Positions 1 through 5,111 of a stretch of DNA of 9,444 bases are shown in pieces. Location: contig DASUUR010000035.1 in NCBI GenBank assembly GCA_036373975.1, forward strand, positions 1 to 9,444. Direction: 5' to 3'. Position 1 is the stretch's first letter; every line of letters starts with the position of its first letter. The notes beneath the pieces were generated by a model. It had not been told where the DNA came from and did no database searches. It was given only the letters and a program-made list of their open reading frames with translations. The DNA is from DASUUR01 sp036373975. Lineage in GTDB: Bacteria; Patescibacteriota; Saccharimonadia; Saccharimonadales; Saccharimonadaceae. Made by a program: the position numbers and the translations under genes.

Positions 1-21
1 TTACAGCTGGCTTAATAGCAG

Positions 22-588
22 TTACTTCAGGCATATATTCAGTAATTCCGGGAACTCACGCGTACCAAGATTCTTTTGGCAGAAATGTCCATGCTTATGG
101 AATTCGTGATAATCATAGCCGCTTAGTGTTTTGCGTAGTAAAGCAACTGTGCGCTGCATGGGCTCTTTATCGTCATCGGAATGAACTATGCTCAAGCGCT
201 CGCAGCGCTCCATGAGAGTCGGATCAATCGTAAAGTCGAACATACTCCCATGATTACGCTCGAGGTCAAGCCAAGGCGCCACCAGGACAACATGGCCCAC
301 TTTGGCACGTTTGTTCTCGCTGAGCCACCGTATTAAAAAACCTCCGCCACAGCTGTATCCCACCAACAGTACATTTGCGTCTATATGCTGCCTCTCAAAT
401 ACCTCACGCCAGGCATCATAGCTAGGCTCATAGGGGTGTGGCATCTCTGGCGCCTGCGCTAAAACATCTCGTATTAACAGCTGCCGCTGCAACCAAGGGA
501 GCCAGTGACTCGCGCTCTGGTTGTCGCTTGTTGGGTCATAATACTTCTCCCGACGAGTCATTCCGTGGATTAGAATAGCATTTTTCAT
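22..588 (-). CDS. RBBP9/YdeN-type alpha/beta-hydrolase
   Basis: A 188-residue cytosolic protein with the layout of small serine hydrolases of the RBBP9/YdeN group. The N-terminal strand AILIHG (residues 4-9) supplies the oxyanion-hole HG. The nucleophile elbow GYSCGG (77-82) places Ser79 in G-x-S-x-G. A late acidic cluster SDDD (137-140) follows the strand LSIVH and should hold the catalytic Asp, and HKHGHF (164-169) should hold the catalytic His. The complete triad suggests an active enzyme; the substrate cannot be read from sequence, and human RBBP9 also has a non-enzymatic role. The gene starts 45 nt after recA in the same direction, so it may be co-transcribed with recA past the hairpin at 602-627. 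The start is weakly supported: the only Shine-Dalgarno-like bases (GTAGG) lie about 10 nt upstream of the ATG. The fold is clear; the specific family is less certain. Confidence 0.8.
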   Translation of the reverse strand: MKNAILIHGMTRREKYYDPTSDNQSASHWLPWLQRQLLIRDVLAQAPEMPHPYEPSYDAWREVFERQHIDANVLLVGYSCGGGFLIRWLSENKRAKVGHVVLVAPWLDLERNHGSMFDFTIDPTLMERCERLSIVHSDDDKEPMQRTVALLRKTLSGYDYHEFHKHGHFCQKNLGTREFPELLNICLK

Positions 589-601
589 ATTCTAGATACC
601 T

Positions 602-627
602 ACAGAGCACTGACAGCAGTGCTCTGT
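602..627 (-). other. Perfect 11-bp hairpin between recA and the hydrolase gene
   Basis: Positions 602-612 (ACAGAGCACTG) pair without mismatch to 617-627, leaving a 4-nt loop. It begins 7 nt after the recA stop codon and ends 13 nt before the hydrolase start. Neither strand has a run of U after the stem, so it is not a canonical intrinsic terminator. It may be a weak attenuator, an RNA 3'-end stabiliser for recA, or a processing site. Confidence 0.55.
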
Positions 628-633
628 TCTTCG

Positions 634-1668
634 TTACACTTCTTCGGCAGCGACCTTTTCGCGTACCTTGCTTTCGATTTCTTCGAGCACTTGCTGATTT
701 TCTTTGAGATAAACCTTTGTCGCCTCACGACCCTGGCCAATCTTAGCATCCTTATAGTCAAACCAGGCACCGGCCTTACCAACAACTCCATGCTGCACGG
801 CTAGGTCGAGTACATCACCGGTCTTAGAGATGCCTTCGTTATACATGATGTCGAACTCGGCTACACGGAAAGGCGGTGCAATCTTGTTCTTGACCACCTT
901 GACCTTGGTACGGTTACCAGTAATATCTTCGCCAACCTTAATTTGACCGGTACGTCGAATGTCAAGGCGTACAGACGCGTAGAATTTTAGCGCATTACCA
1001 CCGGTTGTTGTTTCAGGGTTACCGAACATTACCCCAATCTTCATACGGATCTGGTTAATAAAGATAACCGTTGCTTTCGACTTATTAATAATACCGGTAA
1101 GCTTACGGAGCGCCTGGCTCATAAGCCGTGCTTGCAAGCCCATATGACTGTCACCCATATCGCCATCAATCTCGGCCTGTGGCACCAATGCAGCTACCGA
1201 GTCGACCACGATTAAATCAACGGCGTTTGAGCGCACCAACGTTTCAGCAATCTCGAGTGCCTGCTCGCCGTTGTCTGGCTGGCTCACCAGTAAGTTATCG
1301 GTGTCAACACCCAGCTTTTTAGCATATGCCGGATCAAGCGCATGCTCAGCATCGATAAATGCCGCTGTGCCACCCTGGCGTTGCACTTCGGCGATTGCGT
1401 GCAGGGTCAGCGTGGTTTTACCAGAGCTCTCTGGCCCATAAATCTCGATGATTCGCCCCTTTGGGTAGCCGCCACCTAAAGCCAAGTCCAAGCTTAGTGA
1501 GCCCGATGGAATTAATTCCACGTGCGCTCGGTGACCTTCCCCTAGTTTCATAATAGAACCGTCACCGAACTGCTTTGTAATTTGTTCAACCGCCAAACCT
1601 AGAGCCTTGAGTTTACCGTCATCAGCACCTTCAGTCTTTTTTGCGGTCTTCTTTGTCGTTTCTGCCAT
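634..1668 (-). CDS. recA: Recombinase RecA
   Basis: RecA binds single-stranded DNA and catalyses ATP-dependent strand exchange in recombinational repair and transformation; in many bacteria it also triggers LexA cleavage. The 344-residue product has the usual length. Visible parts: Walker A GPESSGKTT (78-86), Walker B strand DLIVVDSVAAL (151-161), MGLQARLMSQ (176-185) following loop L1, and the start of loop L2 in NQIRMKIGVMFGNPETT (205-221). The tail is short and acidic/basic mixed (REKVAAEEV). I chose the ATG at 1668 because AGAGGA lies 8 nt upstream and the product then starts MAETTKK; the frame is open to 1722, but the extra 18 residues look unlike RecA and have no ribosome binding site. 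A Lys/Thr-rich segment (KKTAKKT) precedes the core. No LexA-type operator was recognised upstream. It is divergent from the pseudopilin gene. Confidence 0.98.
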   Translation of the reverse strand: MAETTKKTAKKTEGADDGKLKALGLAVEQITKQFGDGSIMKLGEGHRAHVELIPSGSLSLDLALGGGYPKGRIIEIYGPESSGKTTLTLHAIAEVQRQGGTAAFIDAEHALDPAYAKKLGVDTDNLLVSQPDNGEQALEIAETLVRSNAVDLIVVDSVAALVPQAEIDGDMGDSHMGLQARLMSQALRKLTGIINKSKATVIFINQIRMKIGVMFGNPETTTGGNALKFYASVRLDIRRTGQIKVGEDITGNRTKVKVVKNKIAPPFRVAEFDIMYNEGISKTGDVLDLAVQHGVVGKAGAWFDYKDAKIGQGREATKVYLKENQQVLEEIESKVREKVAAEEV

Positions 1669-1702
1669 ATCCCGTCCTCTTGAATTATTACCCTTACCTT
1701 TA

Positions 1703-1708
1703 AGTATA
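1703..1708 (-). promoter_or_regulatory. Candidate -10 box of recA
   Basis: TATACT (five of six bases to TATAAT) on the minus strand, 34 nt before the chosen recA start, which leaves room for a short leader carrying AGAGGA. No convincing -35 hexamer is seen at 16-18 nt and no TGn extension, so the call is tentative. Confidence 0.4.
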
Positions 1709-1728
1709 CGCGAGAGTACCATGTCTTG

Positions 1729-1752
1729 GCTACATGCTACAATAGCTACATG
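1729..1752 (+). repeat. Three GCTACA units at the pseudopilin start
   Basis: GCTACA occurs at 1729-1734, 1736-1741 and 1745-1750. The first and third extend to GCTACATG, 16 nt apart, and the third GCTACATG includes the start codon. The middle unit forms the -10 element. It may be an operator-like cluster or chance in a short promoter. Confidence 0.45.
1735..1743 (+). promoter_or_regulatory. Extended -10 promoter of the pseudopilin gene, probably leaderless
   Basis: TGCTACAAT reads as TGn plus a -10 hexamer with five of six consensus bases. The hexamer ends 6 nt before the ATG at 1750, so transcription would begin at or next to the start codon. There is no Shine-Dalgarno sequence in the gap and no recognisable -35. 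Leaderless reading is an inference from this spacing. Confidence 0.5.
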
Positions 1753-2136
1753 AAATATTCACGTGGGTTTACGATTGTCGAATTATTAGTGGCGGTGGTG
1801 TTTCTAATTGGCGCCGGTACATTATTTATTATGCAAAAGAACGACCTCGAGATGGCCGCACGTGACGCACAGCGAAAAACGGCTATTAACGCTATGCATC
1901 AGAGCCTAGAGGAAGTCTTCTTTAAGCAAAACCGATTCTATCCTGAGAAACTTTCAGCCGAAATACTTCCCTCAGTAGAGCCCGGCTTGTTTACTGACCC
2001 TCACGGCAAAAAGATTGGCGAAAAAGACAGCGAGTATCGCTACGAGCCCTCTGCATGTAGCCAAGGAAAATGTGAAGGCTACACACTTCGTACGACCCTC
2101 GAAAAAGAAGCCGACTACGTCACGCGCAATCGTTAA
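1750..2136 (+). CDS. Type IV pilin-like protein (pseudopilin) with class III signal
   Basis: A 128-residue prepilin-like protein. The N-terminus MKYSRG|FTIVELL is a type III signal sequence: prepilin peptidase should cut after Gly6, leaving Phe at +1 and the conserved Glu at +5 (Glu11). A hydrophobic helix follows (residues 7-28), then a charged helix (31-58) and a small globular part. Cys103 and Cys108 in SACSQGKCEGY could form a disulfide loop, as in many CPR minor pseudopilins. It would be assembled into a type IV pilus or a competence/secretion pseudopilus from the inner membrane; the assembly genes are not in the window. I chose the ATG at 1750 because the signal must begin close to the RG-F site; an upstream in-frame ATG at 1726 would add eight residues and lacks a ribosome binding site. 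It is the only gene on the + strand. Its stop overlaps the stop of the PH-domain gene. Confidence 0.88.
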   Translation: MKYSRGFTIVELLVAVVFLIGAGTLFIMQKNDLEMAARDAQRKTAINAMHQSLEEVFFKQNRFYPEKLSAEILPSVEPGLFTDPHGKKIGEKDSEYRYEPSACSQGKCEGYTLRTTLEKEADYVTRNR

Positions 2137-2942
2137 TCGTCATTGGGCATAACCGGGCGGCCGTTCTTGAACGCCTCAACAGCATTATTAAGCGTTGCGA
2201 TCTGGCTCCGCGGATTTGCTGCAAAGTAAAAGCGGTACGTGGTTTCGTCACCCTCCGTCGAAAGCCGAATAGACCCATAGTCAAAAAGGTGCTGCAAGAT
2301 ACCATGCTGCCGGAAGCTAGCGTCTTCGATGTTCTGCAAACTAATTGATTGTTCCTTTCGCGAGAACAGCCCAGTTTGGATAAACTGAATGACACTCTCA
2401 TTGGTAAGATAGAACTTATTGCCAAGATATATAATTGTGCCAACCCAACCTAGCAAAAGCAGCAGGATAATTACCAAGAAGCCAACAGTTATCATGCCAT
2501 CGAAACTTATACCGAGAGATGCAAGCAGTGTTGCGCCCGCTGGAGTCATAGCGTACGAACCAAATACGATGAAAAGTATAATCGCTACAGCTTCAGCCGC
2601 CCATACCGAGAACAAACCAATCGGATGGCGGTTTATGGCTCGAATAACATACTCACCCTTACTGAGATTAAGGTAGGGGTAACGACGCCGTGATTCTTCA
2701 TTACGAATCCGTATACTTTCTGGCACTACTTGTTCTTGTGGCTGCGGCGGCCGGGCAACGTACACAACTTGAGGTGCGGTTTGCTCAGGCTGGGCTGCAA
2801 CGGGAGGGTGTGCATATAGCGGGCGCCCATCTTGGTCATAGGCCACAGGGTGCGCATGAGGATCAGGCTGAGGAATCTCAGACGCAGGCTGAATGTGCGG
2901 CGTCTGCGAATGGTGTTCTGGCTGGATTTGATTCTCTTTCAT
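2133..2942 (-). CDS. Bacterial PH-domain (bPH_2, YdbT-like) membrane protein with Pro/His/Gln-rich N-tail
   Basis: A 269-residue membrane protein of unknown role. Residues 1-80 are low-complexity and rich in Pro, Gln and His (for example HHSQTPHIQP), probably disordered and cytoplasmic. A stretch LSKGEYVIRAINRHPIGL (93-110) is typical of the region just before the first helix in PH-domain proteins. Two transmembrane helices follow (about 108-129 and 149-173). The C-terminal part has the bPH_2 pattern: NKFYLTNESVIQFIQTG (175-191), then ISLQNIEDASFRQ (200-212), then YGSIRLSTEG (222-231) and a final helix. The family occurs in many bacterial membrane proteins without a settled biochemical role. 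The gene starts 13 nt after ruvB and may be read with it, but it also has its own extended -10 element just before the ATG. No Shine-Dalgarno sequence is seen. It ends tail to tail with the pseudopilin gene. Confidence 0.85.
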   Translation of the reverse strand: MKENQIQPEHHSQTPHIQPASEIPQPDPHAHPVAYDQDGRPLYAHPPVAAQPEQTAPQVVYVARPPQPQEQVVPESIRIRNEESRRRYPYLNLSKGEYVIRAINRHPIGLFSVWAAEAVAIILFIVFGSYAMTPAGATLLASLGISFDGMITVGFLVIILLLLLGWVGTIIYLGNKFYLTNESVIQFIQTGLFSRKEQSISLQNIEDASFRQHGILQHLFDYGSIRLSTEGDETTYRFYFAANPRSQIATLNNAVEAFKNGRPVMPNDD

Positions 2943-2949
2943 TACCCAT

Positions 2950-2958
2950 AGTATATCA
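2950..2958 (-). promoter_or_regulatory. Extended -10 element before the PH-domain gene, built on the ruvB stop codon
   Basis: On the minus strand TGATATACT reads as TGn followed by TATACT. TGA is the ruvB stop codon. The hexamer ends 7 nt before the ATG at 2942, a spacing that fits a leaderless transcript. No ribosome binding site lies in the gap. Confidence 0.45.
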
Positions 2959-3978
2959 GGATTGGCCAGTATTGGGGTGTGGTTTTCCTAGATGACCAAA
3001 GGCTTTAGGAGTCACTTTGCGCCCGCGAGGTGTCCGCTCAATAAAGCCGATTTGCAGCAGATAGGGCTCATAAAAGTCCTCGATGGTGGAACGTTCATCG
3101 CCGGTAATGGCCGCTAATGTCTCAACACCCACTGGGCCGCCACTATAGTTTTCGATGATTGCCTTTAAAAGATTTCTGTCGGCGGCGTCGAGCCCCAACT
3201 CGTCTATTTCGAGTAGCTCAAGCGCCTTATGGGCGGTTACGTGGTCTATGATGCCGTCACCATTTACGTCGGCGTAATCTCGTACACGCTTAAGCAAGCG
3301 GTTAGCAATCCGCGGCGTCAAGCGGGCTCGTGTAGATAAATTAGCTGCGGCCTCTGGATGAATTTTAACTGCCAAAATATCGGCTGCGCGCTCGATAATC
3401 TGCTGCACCTCGTGTGGCGTGTAGAATTCCAAACGATGGATAATACCAAAACGGTCCCTGAGCGGCGCTGCCAGGGCACCAGTCCTTGTTGTGGCCCCCA
3501 CAACAGTGAATTTAGGAAGGTCTAATCGTACGCTGTGGGCGGCCGGCCCCTTACCAATTACGATATCGAGCTTAAAATCCTCCATTGCGCTATACAGCAC
3601 TTCTTCAACGGCTCGACTTAAGCGGTGAATCTCATCAATAAACAGCACATCACCTTCACTAAGATTCGTGAGAATACTGGCAAGATCACCGGCCCGCTCA
3701 ATCGCCGGCCCAGCCGTCACCCTAATTGCCGCCCCCATTTCGTTGGCAATGACTGTCGCCATGGTAGTTTTGCCTAGTCCGGGCGGACCGTATAGCAGTA
3801 CGTGATCAATTGGCTCATTGCGTTTTTTCGCAGCAGTAATAGCGAGTTGAAGGTTCTTTTTTAAACGCTCTTGACCTATATATTCTGCAAAACGCTTGGG
3901 GCGCAAGCTTACTTCCAGAATCTCTTCATCTGGTTGCGATTCGTCGACAGTAGTTTGGACAATGCGTTCAATAGCCAT
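2956..3978 (-). CDS. ruvB: Holliday junction branch-migration helicase RuvB
   Basis: RuvB is the AAA+ hexameric motor that, loaded by RuvA, pumps DNA through a Holliday junction. The 340-residue product matches the usual length. The N-terminal stretch LRPKRFAEYIGQ (25-36) is typical of the family. Walker A is GPPGLGKTT (64-72), Walker B is LFIDEIHRL (112-120), sensor 1 is GATT (161-164), the arginine-finger stretch is LRDRFG (173-178), and sensor 2 follows in LTPRIANRLLKRVRDYA (220-236). The C-terminal winged helix ends with YLLQIGFIERTPRGR (306-320). All motor motifs are intact. GGAG lies 6 nt before the ATG, supporting the start. It is 22 nt downstream of ruvA and 13 nt upstream of the PH-domain gene. 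Confidence 0.98.
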   Translation of the reverse strand: MAIERIVQTTVDESQPDEEILEVSLRPKRFAEYIGQERLKKNLQLAITAAKKRNEPIDHVLLYGPPGLGKTTMATVIANEMGAAIRVTAGPAIERAGDLASILTNLSEGDVLFIDEIHRLSRAVEEVLYSAMEDFKLDIVIGKGPAAHSVRLDLPKFTVVGATTRTGALAAPLRDRFGIIHRLEFYTPHEVQQIIERAADILAVKIHPEAAANLSTRARLTPRIANRLLKRVRDYADVNGDGIIDHVTAHKALELLEIDELGLDAADRNLLKAIIENYSGGPVGVETLAAITGDERSTIEDFYEPYLLQIGFIERTPRGRKVTPKAFGHLGKPHPNTGQS

Positions 3979-3988
3979 ATGTAGCTCC

Positions 3989-3996
3989 AGTATAGC
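3989..3996 (-). promoter_or_regulatory. GCTATACT element before ruvB
   Basis: Minus-strand octamer identical to those before ruvA and ruvC. The TATACT hexamer ends 10 nt before the ruvB ATG. A GGAG ribosome binding site sits in the gap; a start of transcription about 7 nt after the hexamer would remove it, so the element may not be a promoter here, or transcription starts earlier. Confidence 0.4.
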
Positions 3997-4000
3997 CTAC

Positions 4001-4573
4001 TTACCCTTGGGCCAGCTGCTTTAAAGCAGCGCGGATTCTATCTTCAACCGAAAGAGCGGTGTCTATCCCGGCCAGTACATCTGTTGCCTGGCGTAAGGTA
4101 TAGCCCAACGCAATGAGCGCTTCAAGCGCATCATCGCGCAGTGCGGCAGTAACCGGAGCGTGCAAGGCACCACTTACCCCAACCTTCTCTTTCAAGTCAA
4201 CTACAACCCTGTCAGCCGTACGTTTACCCACACCCGTGGCTTGCTGGATAAAGGCACCGTCGCCAGCTGCAATTGCCGAACGCACCGCCTCACTAGTGCC
4301 AAGGCTCAGTATAGATAGAGCCGCCTTAGGCCCAACCCCTTGCACGGTAATAAGCAGCTCAAACAGACGCTTGCCTGCTAGCGTCGAAAAGCCGTAGAGT
4401 TCTTCGGCTTGCTCGCGCACATGATGATAGGTATAAAGCTTGGCTGTATCATGTAGCTGCAACGCATCATACTCGCCAAGCGGCACCTGCACCTCAAAGC
4501 CTACCCCGTGAACATCAATAATTACTGCTCCGATAAATTTTTCGGCCACCGTGCCTTGTACGTGTGCAATCAT
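4001..4573 (-). CDS. ruvA: Holliday junction DNA-binding subunit RuvA
   Basis: RuvA tetramers bind the four-way junction, hold it flat and load RuvB. The 190-residue product has the three expected parts: an OB-fold domain I (1 to about 62, ending LYGF), domain II with two helix-hairpin-helix motifs (VQGVGPKAALSIL at 77-89 and ATGVGKRTADRVVVDLK at 112-128), and a RuvB-contacting three-helix domain III (about 147-190, DALEALIALGY onward) after a short linker. In the acidic-pin segment the sequence reads VREQAEE (52-58): Glu54 is kept but the following position is Gln instead of the Asp found in E. coli. No Shine-Dalgarno sequence precedes the ATG; the GCTATACT element lies 7 nt upstream. The gap to ruvC is 42 nt. 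Confidence 0.97.
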   Translation of the reverse strand: MIAHVQGTVAEKFIGAVIIDVHGVGFEVQVPLGEYDALQLHDTAKLYTYHHVREQAEELYGFSTLAGKRLFELLITVQGVGPKAALSILSLGTSEAVRSAIAAGDGAFIQQATGVGKRTADRVVVDLKEKVGVSGALHAPVTAALRDDALEALIALGYTLRQATDVLAGIDTALSVEDRIRAALKQLAQG

Positions 4574-4580
4574 ATGTTCT

Positions 4581-4588
4581 AGTATAGC
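4581..4588 (-). promoter_or_regulatory. GCTATACT element before ruvA
   Basis: Minus-strand octamer identical to those before ruvB and ruvC. Its TATACT hexamer ends 7 nt before the ruvA ATG, and the gap (AGAACAT) has no ribosome binding site. This spacing fits a leaderless transcript. No -35 hexamer is recognised. Confidence 0.45.
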
Positions 4589-4615
4589 TGAAGCTAAAGC
4601 ATTACCCTGTTGTGA

Positions 4616-5095
4616 TTATTGTTGCCGCTGCACCATAGCGTGCATAATCGCTGCGGCAAGCGCATCAGCACAATCGTCGGGCTTAGGCGTTTCAACCAGC
4701 CCAAGCTGCAGGCGAACCATTTCTTGCATTTGTTTTTTGCTTGCCCGCCCGTAGCCAGTTATTGTTTGTTTAATCTGTAGTGGCGTATATTCCGCTATAG
4801 CCAGTCCAGCTTGCGCCCCCGTAAGCATGGCTACTCCGCGGGCATGAGCAACACTGATCGCAGTTGTCACATTCTGAGCAAAGAATAATCGCTCAATGGC
4901 CATCGTGTCAGGTTTGGTATCACGGATAATTTCAGTTAAAGAATCGTAAATCTCAACCAAACGTTCATCTAGCGGTTGATTAGGAATTGTGCGAATAACT
5001 CCGGCATCCACCATTTGGAGCTTCCGGCTCTTAAACACCTCAATTACCCCAAAGCCCATTATGCCTGTGCCCGGGTCAATACCAATAATTCGCAT
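4616..5095 (-). CDS. ruvC: Holliday junction resolvase RuvC
   Basis: RuvC is the dimeric, metal-dependent endonuclease that cuts Holliday junctions symmetrically while RuvAB is bound. The 159-residue product has the usual length and the RNase H fold. Acidic catalytic residues are all present: Asp7 in GIDPGT (5-10), Glu68 in AIERLFF (66-72), and Asp141 and Asp144 in KPDDCADALAAA (138-149). The family segment NVTTAISVAHARG (75-87) is also seen. The start at 5095 fits the family N-terminus MRIIGIDPG; GAGGGC directly before the ATG is too close to be a good ribosome binding site. It begins 16 nt after the lamin-tail gene and 42 nt before ruvA. The ruvC-ruvA-ruvB order and the nearby yebC are a widespread arrangement. 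Confidence 0.97.
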   Translation of the reverse strand: MRIIGIDPGTGIMGFGVIEVFKSRKLQMVDAGVIRTIPNQPLDERLVEIYDSLTEIIRDTKPDTMAIERLFFAQNVTTAISVAHARGVAMLTGAQAGLAIAEYTPLQIKQTITGYGRASKKQMQEMVRLQLGLVETPKPDDCADALAAAIMHAMVQRQQ

Positions 5096-5101
5096 GCCCT
5101 C

Positions 5102-5110
5102 AGTATAGCA
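5102..5110 (-). promoter_or_regulatory. TGCTATACT extended -10 element before ruvC
   Basis: Contains the same GCTATACT octamer found before ruvA and ruvB, here preceded by T so that TGn plus TATACT forms an extended -10. The hexamer ends 6 nt before the ruvC ATG, the spacing expected of a leaderless message. It lies in the 16-nt gap after the lamin-tail gene. Confidence 0.5.
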
Positions 5111-5111
5111 G

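Noticed and set aside
1..21. Possible gene or terminator downstream of the hydrolase
   Set aside because: Only 21 nt are available, with no hairpin or start signal that can be supported.
1669..1722. A longer RecA starting at 1722
   Set aside because: The 18 extra residues are unlike RecA N-termini, cover the promoter region and lack a ribosome binding site; AGAGGA fits the ATG at 1668.
3244..3270. DVNGDGIID in RuvB resembles a calcium-binding EF-hand or dockerin loop
   Set aside because: This segment lies in the sensor-2 region, where RuvB proteins commonly have a KGDG-ID type sequence. A single loop without a partner in a DNA motor is not evidence of calcium binding.
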